Origin: a virus
Strand: one strand, 5' to 3'
IMG/VR virus record: IMGVR_UViG_3300005533_000243
Coordinates: 1 to 59,845 of that record
DNA length: 59,845 bases
This document shows, one piece after another, positions 46,131-58,100 of this stretch. The number at the start of each line of letters is the position of its first letter. The first letter of the stretch is position 1. The position numbers were made by a program, and so were the translations under genes. Under the pieces are notes generated by a model. It did no database searches. It had not been told where the DNA came from and was given only the letters and a program-made list of their open reading frames with translations.

Positions 46131-47915
46131 GTGGTCGCCAAACTCATTGACAGGTTTGGCGGAATGGTGCCCGCGGTCGACGACCGGCTTATCCCCGACG
46201 CGGCCGCGGCGCTCTCTCGTAACACGTGGCTCTACTCGGGAAAGCTCATGGGCATTCCGACCCCGAAGCTGCTTCACACCTGTGTTCTCTCCAACTGCGG
46301 CCGGGTGTTTCGTCTTCCGAAGAGCTACACCGACCCCAAGCATTTTGCCGATTCCGATTGGCTTGAGTTTTCCGACGTCAACACTGACGTCCTTCGTTCG
46401 CCCGTCGTCGGCGATACATTCGACCGATACTATTGGGCCTCGTCTTCCAGCTCGCCCAAGTACAATACGCGCGCCCGCATCACCGCCGGCAGCCCCGAAT
46501 TCCTTCTCGGAATTCCCGCACCGTCGACGCCGCCCGGCGTTTCCGCCTCGGGCGGCTCGTCTTCGGTTACCGATTCCCGCGCCTACGTCACGACGTGGGT
46601 CAGCGCCTACGGCGAGGAAGGCCAGCCTAGCCCGCCGACCAACCTCACCGGCAAGATCGACGACACCTGGCACATCACCCTGCCGACGCCCGACGCCGGA
46701 GATCTAGGGACGAACCGAAACCTTACTAAGGTCCGGATCTACCGCACGGTGACTGCCTCGACGGGCCAGGCGACGTTTTTCTTCGTTGCGGAACTTCCGA
46801 TCGCGACGGCGTCATACGATGATACCCTTAGTGACACTGTAGTTTCGGAAGCGAGCGAACTCGAGAGTACGAACTGGAGCCCTCCGCCCAGCGATCTGCA
46901 AGGAATTACCGCCATGCCGAACGGCATGTTCGTCGGTTTCCGCGGCAACGAGCTTTGGTTCTGTGAACCCTACCGCCCACATGCGTGGCCGGCCCTCTAC
47001 ACGATCACGACCGAATACCCGATCATCGGGCTGGGCGTTACCGGCCAGACGCTGATCGCCTGCACGCAGGGCTTCCCTACCGCGTTCAGCGGCGTCAATC
47101 CGGCCTCGGTCACCGAATCGAAGATCCAGAGCTTTGAGCCATGTGAATCGCGTGGCTCGATCCTCTCTTCGGTGGAGGGCGTATATTACGCTTCGCCGAA
47201 TGGATTGATCCTCTGCACAGCATACGGCGCAATCAACGTGACGCGCACGATGCTGACCAAGGACAAGTGGCAGTCCCTTGCGACCCTTACGACGCTGCGT
47301 TCCGCCCGACTCGGGCAGGCATATTTGGGTTTTGGCAGCCCCCGCGTTGGCGTGTTTCAGAGCAATGCGTTTCAGTCCAACGCTGTCCCCTCGCAGGATT
47401 TCGGCGACTCCCGGAGCGGTGTCCTGATCGACCCCACCGATGCGCGCGTCGCGTTCAACGTGCTGACGTCAGACGATCCGACGTTCAACATCTTCAACGA
47501 CACGTGGTCCGGCGAAATCTTCATCATCCGGAACAACGAGGTTCAGTGGTTGGACTTCGCCGATGACGCTCAACCGCGGGAGCCGTTCTTGTGGCGATCG
47601 AAGATTTTCCAGACCACACAGAAGAAGAGTTTCGAGGCGCTGAAGATTTATTTCGAGGTCCCCGATGGGACTGCGCCACAAAACCCGGTGCGCGACACCG
47701 ATCCCGTGCAGACGCTCGCCGATGACCAATACGGGATTGTGCGTGTGTACGCCGACAACAACCTGAAACTTACGCGAGAGATCCGCACGAGCGGGGAGCT
47801 CATGCGCCTACCGTCCGGTTTCAAAGCCGATTTCTGGCAGTTCGAGATCGAGGCGCGCGTCAACATTTTCTCGTTCCAGGTAGCGACGAGCTCGAAGGAA
47901 CTGGCGAATGTCTAA
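46131..47915 (+). CDS. Tail-tube / nozzle protein (gp12-like candidate)
   Basis: This 594-residue protein (MVAKLIDRFGGMVPAVDDRL) has several beta-rich repeats (RAYVTTWVSAYGEEGQPSPP, LTKVRIYRTVTASTGQATFF), a large GLGVTGQTLIACTQG region and a C-terminal beta sandwich. The layout and length fit podovirus nozzle (tubular protein B) proteins. It starts with GTG after GGAG. It should form the end of the short tail. Confidence 0.8.
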   Translation: MVAKLIDRFGGMVPAVDDRLIPDAAAALSRNTWLYSGKLMGIPTPKLLHTCVLSNCGRVFRLPKSYTDPKHFADSDWLEFSDVNTDVLRSPVVGDTFDRYYWASSSSSPKYNTRARITAGSPEFLLGIPAPSTPPGVSASGGSSSVTDSRAYVTTWVSAYGEEGQPSPPTNLTGKIDDTWHITLPTPDAGDLGTNRNLTKVRIYRTVTASTGQATFFFVAELPIATASYDDTLSDTVVSEASELESTNWSPPPSDLQGITAMPNGMFVGFRGNELWFCEPYRPHAWPALYTITTEYPIIGLGVTGQTLIACTQGFPTAFSGVNPASVTESKIQSFEPCESRGSILSSVEGVYYASPNGLILCTAYGAINVTRTMLTKDKWQSLATLTTLRSARLGQAYLGFGSPRVGVFQSNAFQSNAVPSQDFGDSRSGVLIDPTDARVAFNVLTSDDPTFNIFNDTWSGEIFIIRNNEVQWLDFADDAQPREPFLWRSKIFQTTQKKSFEALKIYFEVPDGTAPQNPVRDTDPVQTLADDQYGIVRVYADNNLKLTREIRTSGELMRLPSGFKADFWQFEIEARVNIFSFQVATSSKELANV

Positions 47916-48405
47916 GACGTATCCCGCCATTCCAAACCCTACGCCCGACCCCGAAAGCCTGCGTTCATCTGTCGCCGCCATCAAGGAGACGGTGGAGATC
48001 CTCACCACATCTCGCGCCGGCGAAGCGTCGAAGGTCGCAACGCAGCAGGACGTCATTGATCTCTCAGGAGAGATCGACGCGCTGGCCGACGCCAACGATC
48101 TCGGAAGCTTCATCGAATCGCCGGCGAACAAGGACTATGTCCTTCGGGAAAAGTTCTCGTTCCCATTCACGATTTTGGAGACGACAGTACGGACCCGCGT
48201 CGGCACCTGCACCGTCACTTTCAAGATCGACGGCAACGCGATCGGCGGAGCCGCGCATTCTGCGTCGACGATCCAGAACTCGATCCAACGCACTGCGGGT
48301 AACACGGGTGTCGTCGGTTCGCGCCTGACCGCGACGGTCTCCGCAGTTGCGGGCGGCTGCGCCGACCTAGCCATTGCCGTGAAGTATTCGCGGCCGGTGT
48401 CCTGA
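47908..48405 (+). CDS. Hypothetical virion-cluster protein
   Basis: This 165-residue protein has an N-terminal coiled-coil-like part (SLRSSVAAIKETVEILTTS) and a C-terminal beta domain (TCTVTFKIDGNAIGG). It overlaps both neighbours. It may be a tail or internal virion protein by context. Confidence 0.6.
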   Translation: MSKTYPAIPNPTPDPESLRSSVAAIKETVEILTTSRAGEASKVATQQDVIDLSGEIDALADANDLGSFIESPANKDYVLREKFSFPFTILETTVRTRVGTCTVTFKIDGNAIGGAAHSASTIQNSIQRTAGNTGVVGSRLTATVSAVAGGCADLAIAVKYSRPVS

Positions 48406-48872
48406 TGATCTCGTTCAACAACGCCGAGCACGCTGCCCAGATCGCCGCCGCCGCGCGCGTGCCCATCGGGCCGGCCGATGTATCCATCTCGTATTCGGTT
48501 GATGGCGTTCTTCGCGGCGGCGTGATCTACCACAATTTCACCGGCGCGAGCATCGAGATGCACCAGGCTGCGTTCAGCAAGCATTGGATCACGCGCGACA
48601 TGCTTTGGGTATGCTTTCACTATCCGTTTGCGAAGCTGGGCGTGAAGAAGGTTTTCGGTTTGACACCTTCCAGCAACCCAAAAGTGATTGAATTGAACAA
48701 GAAGTTGGGCTTTACGATTGAGACCGTGGTCGGTGAAGTTTTTCCCGACGGCGATCTGGTTGTCATGTCGATGAAGCGCGACGACTGTCGGTGGCTCAAA
48801 ATCGAACCGCGTGCGTTCGAGTGGAGTGTGAAATCGAGTAATGGGAAAAAGCAGTCCTCCGCCGCCGCCTGA
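48405..48872 (+). CDS. GNAT-like acyltransferase
   Basis: This 155-residue protein has a GNAT-like centre (DMLWVCFHYPFAKLGVKKVFGL, then PSSNPKVIELNKKLGFTIE) and a C-terminal beta strand (DLVVMSMKRDDCRWL). Similar genes sit beside internal virion genes of many podoviruses. The substrate is unknown. It starts at the TGATG overlap and ends inside the next gene. Confidence 0.78.
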   Translation: MISFNNAEHAAQIAAAARVPIGPADVSISYSVDGVLRGGVIYHNFTGASIEMHQAAFSKHWITRDMLWVCFHYPFAKLGVKKVFGLTPSSNPKVIELNKKLGFTIETVVGEVFPDGDLVVMSMKRDDCRWLKIEPRAFEWSVKSSNGKKQSSAAA

Positions 48873-50139
48873 CTATACGCCGATCGCTCAAGCCTCCGAA
48901 GCGTCTGCTGACAAAGCGTACCAACTGGGCGAAGACCAGCTCGCCTGGGCCAAGCAGCAATATGCCGAGAACAAGGACGTTACCGATCAGGTCGTCGGTT
49001 CATTCCTACAAACTCAGGATCTCAACGACCAATCGGCGCAGGCAGACCGAGCGCGATACCAGACCGAGTTTCAGCCGCTCGAAGACCAGCTCGTTCAGGA
49101 TGCGCAAAGCTATGCGACGCCGCAGCGCAAGGATCTCGAACGCGGGCGAGCGCAAGCGGCCGTCTCGCAGAGCTTCGATACGCAGCGACAGAATTCGCAG
49201 CGCGATCTAGAAGCCTTCGGCATCAACCCCGGTGCGACGCGCTTCGGCGCCCTCGACATCGCAACGCGAGCCCAGCAAGCCGCGGCCACGGCCGCTGCTG
49301 GCAATCAGTCGGATCAGATGGTCGATGCTACCGGCCGCGCCATCCGCTCGGAAGCGATCAACGTCGGCCGCGGATATCCAGGCCAGATCGCCGGCCAGTA
49401 CGGCACCGCGCTCACCGGAGGCACGTCGGCCGTCAATGCCGGTCTCGCTACAACCGCCAGCGGCGCCCAGACCATGGGCACGTCGCCGCAATACATGGCG
49501 CTAGGAAACAATGCGCTCGGCGTTTGGGGTAACACGCTCAACATGGGCTACCAAAACCAGCTCTCTGCGTTCAACGCGCAGCAGCAGGCTTCTTCCGGCT
49601 TCGGTTCGGCGCTCGGCCTCGCCGCCGGCCTCATGTTCGCGAAGGAAGGCGGTGCGGTTCCCGACCCGAAGCGGCCGTTCAGCGATCACCACTTCTACGT
49701 CATCCCGCGCGTCAACAAGCAGGGCAAGCAGCTCTCGCACGAAGAAGCGATGACCCATTTCTTCCATACCGGCGAGCATCACGGTGTGTTCAATTCGCCG
49801 GAAGAGGCGCAACAGCATTTCGCCGGCGGCGGTGTTCCACTCGACCAGACCCAAGGCGGCGGCGTCCCCGCCGGCGCTTCGCCGTCCGGAGGCCAGGCGA
49901 TTGACGACGTTGCCGCCCGCCTCACTGCCGGCGAGTTCGTCGTGCCGAAAGACGTCGCCCGGTGGAAGGGTGAAGAGTTCTTCCAGAAACTGATTTCGCA
50001 GTCGCGCAACGCCAAACAGAAGGCGGTGGCGAGACCGACATTCGGTCCGGCAATCCCGATGGGCGGAGCTCCACAACCGCGTCCGGGAGCGGCTCCCGCT
50101 CCCCAGCAAGCGCCGCGCGCGGCGTTACCCGTGAGGTAA
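48841..50139 (+). CDS. Internal virion protein
   Basis: This 432-residue protein has a Pro-rich start (MGKSSPPPPPDYTPI), a long Gln/Ala-rich helical part (residues 25-230), a short GLAAGLMFAKEGG segment, a conserved-looking HHFYVIPRVNKQGKQ region and a Pro/Ala tail. The pattern and position fit the smallest of three podovirus ejection proteins. Its stop lies inside a perfect GTWACC palindrome. Confidence 0.75.
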   Translation: MGKSSPPPPPDYTPIAQASEASADKAYQLGEDQLAWAKQQYAENKDVTDQVVGSFLQTQDLNDQSAQADRARYQTEFQPLEDQLVQDAQSYATPQRKDLERGRAQAAVSQSFDTQRQNSQRDLEAFGINPGATRFGALDIATRAQQAAATAAAGNQSDQMVDATGRAIRSEAINVGRGYPGQIAGQYGTALTGGTSAVNAGLATTASGAQTMGTSPQYMALGNNALGVWGNTLNMGYQNQLSAFNAQQQASSGFGSALGLAAGLMFAKEGGAVPDPKRPFSDHHFYVIPRVNKQGKQLSHEEAMTHFFHTGEHHGVFNSPEEAQQHFAGGGVPLDQTQGGGVPAGASPSGGQAIDDVAARLTAGEFVVPKDVARWKGEEFFQKLISQSRNAKQKAVARPTFGPAIPMGGAPQPRPGAAPAPQQAPRAALPVR

Positions 50140-50140
50140 C
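50124..50140. repeat. GTWACC palindrome at stop and ribosome-binding site
   Basis: GTTACC-CGTGA-GGTAAC. It contains the TAA of the 48841 gene and the GAGG for the ATG at 50143. This is the plus-strand equivalent of the left-arm leaders. Confidence 0.85.
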
Positions 50141-50142
50141 CG

Positions 50143-52110
50143 ATGTCCTTCGCGAAAGAGATTAAGGATTTCATCTCGGCCATGCAGGCCGGACAGAAGA
50201 TTATCGGCGCTCGCGACGACCGCGAATACAAGCGCGCCCGCGCGCGATATTTCAACGCTCGCGCCGGCGCGCTCGAGGGTGGCGGCGGTGGCAACTCGGA
50301 ACTCTCGAAATATCGTCAGCTCCGCAATAAGTTCTTGCAGGGGAAGATCGACCAGCAAAACGGCAAGAAGGGGCAACAGCCTCCGAGCACCGACAATGTG
50401 AACCCCGATCTCGTCGGCGGTGCGTCTCAGAAAGCCAAGAATTCCATCGGACCGCAGAGCGCGATCCCGACGATTGATCCGACCGGACAGCAGCAGGCTG
50501 GAGGCGATCAGCCCGATCTACCGGATGAGGCAAAGCCGGTCGAGTACGCGGTTGGAGACCAGAACGATTCCGGCACCGATACGCTATCCCAGCAGAGCGC
50601 CATTCCTGATAGCGACGCCAACAACATCGAGGTGGCCGAACAGAACAACGACCTCGAGGACGATGGCGGCGACGTCGAGTATGCCGCCACGGGCGGTGAC
50701 ATCGAGCCCGACGACGATCAGACCCAACAGGTTGCCCTGCCGACCGGCGGAGAGGACGATAGCGATACCGACGAGCCTGAGCTGCCGAAGGGCGCGATCC
50801 CCGCGGCCGATAGCGGCCAACAGGCGCCACCCGACGATACGAAAGCTGGCGACCAGCCGGATATTCCCGATGACGCGCAGCCCGCTCGCGCGCGCGGCTT
50901 CAGCATCCAGGCTGCCCACGATGCGACCAAGGATGGCCTGTTGTATGGCCTGAACGATCAGCAGGAAGCGGTCCCCACGCGCAGCCGCAGCCGCTCTCGC
51001 GCCGCCGAATCGCAGTTGAACGCCGTCTCTCCGAAGGAGCTGGAGGCGATCAAGAACAATATCGACCCCGACAAGAAGATGAGCGAGGGACAACGCAACA
51101 TGGCCGCGCTCGGCGGCGTGTGGCAGTACTACATGGAGAAGGGGGACCCGCAGAAGGCACAGAAGGTCTCCGCCGAGATCCTCCAGTACTATAAGGTGTC
51201 CGCGCAGCGATATGCCGCATACGGCGCCGTTGCCGCGCAGAACGGCGACCTCGATCAGGCGGCAAAGGCCGCCATGATGGCCTACGCGAATATCCCGGAC
51301 GGCCGAGACCTGAAGGTCGTAGTCGACGGCGACAAGTTCGCTTACCAGTACACCGACGAAAACGGAAAGCTGATCAAGAAGGGTGTCGCGACGCCCGAAG
51401 AGATGGCCGCTCAAGCGATGGGCGTCGCGCGCGATGGCTTCGAGAAATTCATTCTCGACGCTGCGGGAAATCGCGCCGGCACTTCCAACAAGAAGGGTCA
51501 GGATAGCGGAAACGTGAATTACACGGACCGCGGCCGCATCGACACGCAGGTGAGTAATGCGTTCGACGATGCGGTGAACAACCTCGCGCCGGAAGGCGGC
51601 ACGCCGCCCAAGATCCCCGGCCGCGACAAGACCGCGATCAAGAACTCGGCGTTCCAGATCATGGCCGATCCGCGGAACAAGAATATGAACGCGAGCCAGG
51701 CCGTTGACGCGTCGATGCGCTTGATGCTGCCGAATCCGAAAAGCCCGGACCAGCCCGACTTCCAGGTGAAGCCCGGCCAAGACGGCGCCCTCGTGCAGTT
51801 CAAAGACGGCGCGCGCGTCTTCGTGCCGAAGGATCAGTTCGACCAGATCATGACGATGCGCAACTCGCGCATCAAAGCGCTTCAGCCGAAAACCGATAAG
51901 CCGACGGCGGCCATCCCGACGAACAAGGGTCCGGAGGCGCCGAACGACGACAACAGCGATTCGTACATGGGCGGCCTCATCAAAGTTCGAAAAGACAGTC
52001 CGGCCGCCCGGTACATCCAAAGCAAGAAGCAGCAGTGGGATGCCCAAGGCCAGGAAGATCAGTTTGCCGATGCGAAGCGGCGCGGAGCTCTGGAAGAGAT
52101 TGGTCCCTAA
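50143..52110 (+). CDS. Internal virion protein
   Basis: This 655-residue protein has a helical N-terminus, an acidic, Asp/Gln/Pro-rich low-complexity part (residues 80-270) and a mostly helical C-terminal half (MAALGGVWQYYMEKGDPQK, AAKAAMMAYANIPDGRD). It is the second of three candidate ejection proteins. No enzymatic motif is seen. Confidence 0.7.
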   Translation: MSFAKEIKDFISAMQAGQKIIGARDDREYKRARARYFNARAGALEGGGGGNSELSKYRQLRNKFLQGKIDQQNGKKGQQPPSTDNVNPDLVGGASQKAKNSIGPQSAIPTIDPTGQQQAGGDQPDLPDEAKPVEYAVGDQNDSGTDTLSQQSAIPDSDANNIEVAEQNNDLEDDGGDVEYAATGGDIEPDDDQTQQVALPTGGEDDSDTDEPELPKGAIPAADSGQQAPPDDTKAGDQPDIPDDAQPARARGFSIQAAHDATKDGLLYGLNDQQEAVPTRSRSRSRAAESQLNAVSPKELEAIKNNIDPDKKMSEGQRNMAALGGVWQYYMEKGDPQKAQKVSAEILQYYKVSAQRYAAYGAVAAQNGDLDQAAKAAMMAYANIPDGRDLKVVVDGDKFAYQYTDENGKLIKKGVATPEEMAAQAMGVARDGFEKFILDAAGNRAGTSNKKGQDSGNVNYTDRGRIDTQVSNAFDDAVNNLAPEGGTPPKIPGRDKTAIKNSAFQIMADPRNKNMNASQAVDASMRLMLPNPKSPDQPDFQVKPGQDGALVQFKDGARVFVPKDQFDQIMTMRNSRIKALQPKTDKPTAAIPTNKGPEAPNDDNSDSYMGGLIKVRKDSPAARYIQSKKQQWDAQGQEDQFADAKRRGALEEIGP

Positions 52111-52122
52111 GAAAGGTGAGTA

Positions 52123-55100
52123 ATGGCCGAGGGTGATCCTTGGTGGAGCGGTCTATACAACGACAGTTCCGAAGCGCCTGCCCCAGACAATAGCAGCCCG
52201 ACGTGGGGAGATTACGGTAAAGCCTTAAAGTCCGGAGCCGAGGAGCTCGGAGCGTCGATTGGCGCCGGTATTCAGGAATACGCCAGCGACGAAACGCCAG
52301 AGGGCCGCCTCGTAAAGGAGATGGGCGGCGTTATCCGCCGCAATCTCGGTGACCAGGCAGAAGACACTTCGCAGTCCATGACGCCGGTGGCGCGCCAGCG
52401 CCTGGAGGCGTCGATCACCAGCCCCGAATTCTGGAACCATCCGCTCAGCTCGACGGCGCTCAAAGCGACAAAAATGTCGCCGGCTGCCGCCGCGATGATC
52501 GTTCCCGGCGGCCTGATCGCCGACGCCACTGCCGCGACGATCGCCACCGCCGGCGTTGGTGGCGCCCTGAACGTCGCGCAGCTTGTCGACAATGTCTACA
52601 AGATGGTCGACCAGCTTCCGGACGATCAGCTCCGCGCCAAGAGCGATTATTACAACACCCTCCGCGACTCGAACGTCAGCGAAGAGGACGCGCGACAGCA
52701 ACTCAAGAGCCGTCTCGTCACCGACGCCAAGCCGGCGCTCAACTTCGCTGTTGGCTCAGTCGCCGCAGCCCTTGGACCCTCTGCCGCCATCGTGCGCGGC
52801 GCCAAGGGCGCTACCGCCGTAATCGGCGCCGGCGAACGCGGAGCCCTGGGCCGGGCTGCCATCGGCGCGGGAGAAGCTGGTGCCGGCATGGGCACCCAAA
52901 CCGGAGTCGAGGAAGCGAGCCGCCAACAGGCCGCAATCCAAGAGGGCCTCCAGCAGAATTTCGATACCGACAAACTCGTCGAAGCGGTGCTCGAGCCCAC
53001 GTATCTGGGCGCCATCACGGGTGGCGCTGCCGGCGCCGTGATCAAGGGCAAAGGGGTAAAGACCGAACCCAAGCCGAAGGTTGAGACTGAAACCGAGACC
53101 ACGAGCCCCGCCGCCGAGGATCGCGGCGTTACCGACGAGAAGGTCGGAACGTCACAGGTGCAGAAGGGGACCGGCACAGGAAATCAGCCGCCGCCCCCCG
53201 ACGCCAAGCGCCCTGACGTTCGTTATCCGAAGCCCAGCGCCAGCGACGAAGAGAAGATCCGCTCGGCGACACTCGAGGACGTGCTCGCGCGCACGCGCCA
53301 GAACAAGGGCGCCGAGGTCGTGGATGTCGTGGGTCCGACGTCGGAGCAGGAGCTCGCGCTCGGTAAGACCGAACGTCTCGCGAACCAAGACGTAAATCCC
53401 GACGTAAACCCAGACCTTGTTGAGCGCCGCGACGACGTGCAGCCTCCCGCCGGTCCTCCGGAGCAGCCGGACGTTACCCAGGAGGTAACCGCCGCGCCCC
53501 GCCCCGCCGCGCCGCCCGCTCCCGAAGTCAGGCCCGAAGACGTCGCACCGCCCAAGGATGTGGAGACGCCGCAGGCTCCCCGCGTCCTGCCGGCCCTGGA
53601 TCAGGACACCGCGCAGAATGTGCGCGCGACCAACCAGAGGATCGCCGCCAATGTCAAAGAGGCGCAACCGAAAGAGCCCAAAGGCAAGAACCGGTCGAAG
53701 ACTGATCAGGAGGCGCGCGCCAAGTCAGCCGCGGCGGCCGAGGCGCTATTCGTCCGGAGCGTGCCCGACGAGCACGTCATGCCCACGACGCCAGCGCAGC
53801 GTGGCGAGCTGCGCGATCGCCTGAAGGCGATCTCCGACGAGGCCGATAAGCTCGGGATCCAGGTGCCGACAAAGGTCGGATACGCCAATACGCCCGACCA
53901 CATCGTGTGGCTGCGCGAGGTCAAGAATCTCGCCAAGCGCATGGACCAGAAGAGCTTCGTCGGGAAGCGCGCCGCCGAGCATATCGGTACGTTCCTCGCC
54001 CGCGAGAAGGCTGCAAAAGCTGGCGACTTCAGCGTGATGCGTAATGAGCGCAAGGCTGAGGGCGACCTCGCCATGCGCCGCGACCAGGGCGAAGTGGAGA
54101 ATGCAGCGCCCTCGGCCGGCCTCGTCGCCGAGTCGCCTGAAGACGCGATCATCCGGCGCGAAGAGGAAGAGGGTCGGGTTGCGCCCGAAGCGCCCCGTCC
54201 GGCCCCGAAGCCTCGCGCCCCCGAGACCCCCGAGAAAGCGTCGGCGCGCACCAAGATCGAGGAGATCAAGAAGAAAGCTCGCGCCCAGGCCGAGGCGAAA
54301 GAGGCGGAAGAGAAAGACCGCCCGTGGCGCCGGATCCAGCTCACTGAGGAGCAGAAGAAGGCCGCCATCGAGTCGCTCGAGAAGAACATGAAGCGCCCCC
54401 CGCGTCCCGAGCCGATTGCGGACGCGATGCGCGAGGTAGAGACGAACCCGACACCTGCGCAGAAGGAGGCCGGCAACTACGCTAAGGGCCACATCAACGT
54501 GCAGGGTCTCAAGATCTCGATCGAGAACCCGCGCGGCTCTGTGCGCCGCGGCGGCGCGCCCGGGAAAGAATGGGAGACGAAAGTCCCCGATCACTACGGT
54601 TATGTGAAGCGCACCGAGGGAGCGGACGGCGATCAGGTTGATGTGTATGTCGGCCGCCACCCGGACAGCGATCGCGTTTACGTTGTGGATCAGATGGATC
54701 ACCGAACCGGCCGCTTTGACGAGCACAAGGCAATGCTCGGCTATCGGACGCAAGAAGAAGCCGAGAGCGCCTACAAGCGTGGATTCTCCGACGGTAAAGG
54801 CGCCGCGCGCATGGGCGCCGTGACGGAGATGTCCGTCGGCGACTTCAAGAACTGGCTTCGGGAAGGCGACACGAAAAACCCTGTCTCCGAGTCGGCGCCG
54901 CGCGCTTCAACCGCGGAAGACGTCGGACGATTGCTCGACGAGGAAGCCGAGCGGAAGCAGCCTCCCCAGCCGATCCGTACGACTACCACCGGTGAAATCC
55001 TAAAAAATCTGGACCTGAAGCATCTGGCTGACGTGCCGGGTGCGATCCAGCCGTTTATCGCTCGCCGCCTGCGAAATCTGGTGGGGGACAACGAAGTCCA

Positions 55101-58100
55101 GGTCATCTCTAAAGACGATATGTCCAAGTGGCGCGGACCGAAGGATCTGGGCCTCTACACGTACGACCCCGAAACTCGGAAGACGATCGTTTACGTTCGC
55201 GAAGACCAATTCGCCAACAAGCGCCAGCTTGCGCACACGATGATCCACGAGGCGACCCACGCCGCTACCGTGCATTCGCTCGAGATGCACCCACAACAAA
55301 AAGAACTCGTTCGCCAGATGATGGGCGAGGTCGGGGAATTTTTGCATCACCCCGTCGACGCCAAACGTACACTTGCTCGGGACAAGTTCAGCTACGCGAT
55401 GACGAGCGAGAGGGAGTTCATCGCCGAAGCGTTTTCCAATCCGGACTTCCAACGCTTCCTTTCTCTCATCCCTACCTCGCGCGAGCTCTCCGAGAAGTTG
55501 TCGCTGGATCATCGGCGTTCCAGCTCCATGTGGGACGCGGTCGTCGACTATGTTCGCCGGATCGTAGAGCGCGTCACCGGAAAGATTCCGGGCGATGTGC
55601 ACAACATGATGTCAGCGATCATGCGCCACGGCGAAACGCTGATGAACATCGAAAAAAATCGCCAGATCCGAAATGGTGATATCCCTATAGCCTATGCCGA
55701 TCGCATCGAGGCACCGCTTACGATCCGCGATGCGATCGAAGGCGGCGCTGAGGCGGTGAAGCGAGTGGCCTCGGATCCGGTCGAGTCGATCAAGCAATTC
55801 GCTGATCGTCCGGACGCGTGGCGTCTCTTGAAGACGCTCGGCCACAAGCTGCTTACCAACGACCAGTTCCGCCAGCGCGTCGAGCCGGTCTTGCCGCACG
55901 CCAGAACGGTTTTCGACCTTGTCGAGAAGCAAGGCGTCTACGCGAACAAGCTGAAGCAGGAAGGCAACCGCCTGATTGCGGACCTGATGGGGCTCGAGAA
56001 GAAGCTCCCCGGTGCGTTCGACAAGTGGTCTGACCTCGTGAATCGCCAGACGGCTTTCGGCGTCGATGCGTCGTCGCCTCTTGGCATCAGCCGGAACGAA
56101 TATCTCGCGCTGTCGAAGACGAACCAGCAGCGCATGGCATCCGGCAAATACAGCCCCGAGGACGCGCCGATGGCGCATTGGGAGGCGCAAGCCGCGCATC
56201 CCGGCCTCGCCAAAGAATTCAACGACCTGGCGACCCAGCATCCGGAATTCCGCGAAGCCCAAGAGCGCCTGTTCCGTTTCTTCGAAGAAGCGCAGGCCGA
56301 CATGACGCGCGGCCACATCGACCAGTACCTGCGCGCTGCCGGCGTCGACGAGTCCACGCGCGTCACCGAATCGAAGCGTCTTCTGAATGCGAACCCGACC
56401 AAAGAGCTCATCGAGGAGCTCGAGAACAAGTATGGCGACGTGGTCGCGAAACAGATCCTCGATGCCAAGAAGCTCTCGGGAAAGGAGGGTGTCTACGCGC
56501 CCCTCGTGCGCCATGGCGACTACGTCGTCAGCGGCAAGTATAAGGTGGCGGAGCCCACGAACGCGGTGAATAAGGTCGACGAGAATACGTGGGAGTTCCG
56601 CACTCGCAAGGAAGCCTACAACTTCGCGCAGAAGACCGGCCTCCACTACAACGTCGACACGGTCTATTACGACCCGAATACCGGCGAGCGCACCACGAAG
56701 ATGGGCGGCCTGTCTCAGACGGGAAGCGCCGAGCAGCGGTACGAAGTCAACGTGCAGCGCAAGCACGTCGAATTCAGCGAAAGCCTGAAGGATGCACAGG
56801 CGCGCCAGAAAGAACTCCACGAGTCGGGCGTGCTCGAGCGCGAACCCTACGTCGAGGAGAAGCAGGACTACATCGGCCGCGATGCCGAGATCGGCGCCGG
56901 CGCGCTCCACACGATCATGAAGAAGCTCGAGCAGACGGATGAGTACCGTCGGGCCACGAACGTCCAGAAACAGGAGATGCGGAAGGCGCTGGAGGAGGCG
57001 GCTCTGGTTACCCAGGCAGGTAACCGTGTCCAATCCCGCCGGCTGCCGCGGCGCCGGGTGGAGGGGGCTTCCGACGACCTCACCCGCAACATGGCCATAT
57101 ATAATGACAGCCAGTCGAACTACCGAGCCAAGGTCGAGTTTCGCCCCAAGGTCGAGGAAGCGATCCGCGACATGCAGAAGTATGTAGAGGACAACCGCTA
57201 CTCGAAAGAGGGTGCGCTCGATCCGAATGCGCTTTCCCGCTCTGAAGCCGCAAACGAGGTGATTGCCCGCGCGCGAGCGCTGGATCCGAACGAGTATTCG
57301 GGCACCTATACCGACTGGACACGCCGGCTATCGACCTGGTCGTATATCGACCGCATGGCGCGCCCGTCGCACTTGCTGCTGCACCAGACGCACCTTCCCA
57401 TGATTACGGCGCCGTTCATCTCCGGTCGCCACGGGCTCGCGGCGACGTATGGAGTGATGCTGCGGACCTGGAAGACCGCCGTGCGGTTCTACCAGGCGGG
57501 CGGCAACGACTTCGTGAAGTCGATCGCCGACGGCCTCCACGAGGGGACCGACTACGACAAGCTCGTCAAGGAGAGCTTCAAGGGCGAGAAGGACAGCGGC
57601 CGCCTGAACAAGATGTTCGACACGCTCGCCGAGATCGGCCTGATCCATCCGCAGGCCGGCCTCGAGGTGCACAAGTATGCGCCGTCGCGACAGCTCAAGG
57701 GCGCGGTCGGCGTCATGGATAAGACGATCGCGAAGCTCGACACGGTCTTCCGCCATGCCACGAACGCCACGGAAGCGATCAACCGCTACGTCGGCGCGGC
57801 GATGGCGTATCGCCTCGAGTACGCGAAGCTTCGCAAGACGATGAGCGAGCAGAAGGCGCACGACGGCGCGGTCGAGTATGCCCGCCAGACGCTCGCCAAC
57901 ACGCAGGGCTTCTACAGCTCGACCAACGCGGCGCCGCTGTTCAAGAACAAGTGGCTGCGTCCATTCCTTCAGTTCCGCCAGTTCCCGCAGATGATGTACC
58001 ACCTGCTGATCAGCACGGCGGAGAAGGCATTCTCCGGCGACGACGTCCGGACGCGCGTGCAGGCGGCGGCGTCTCTTGCGACGGTGCTCGGCACGCACAC

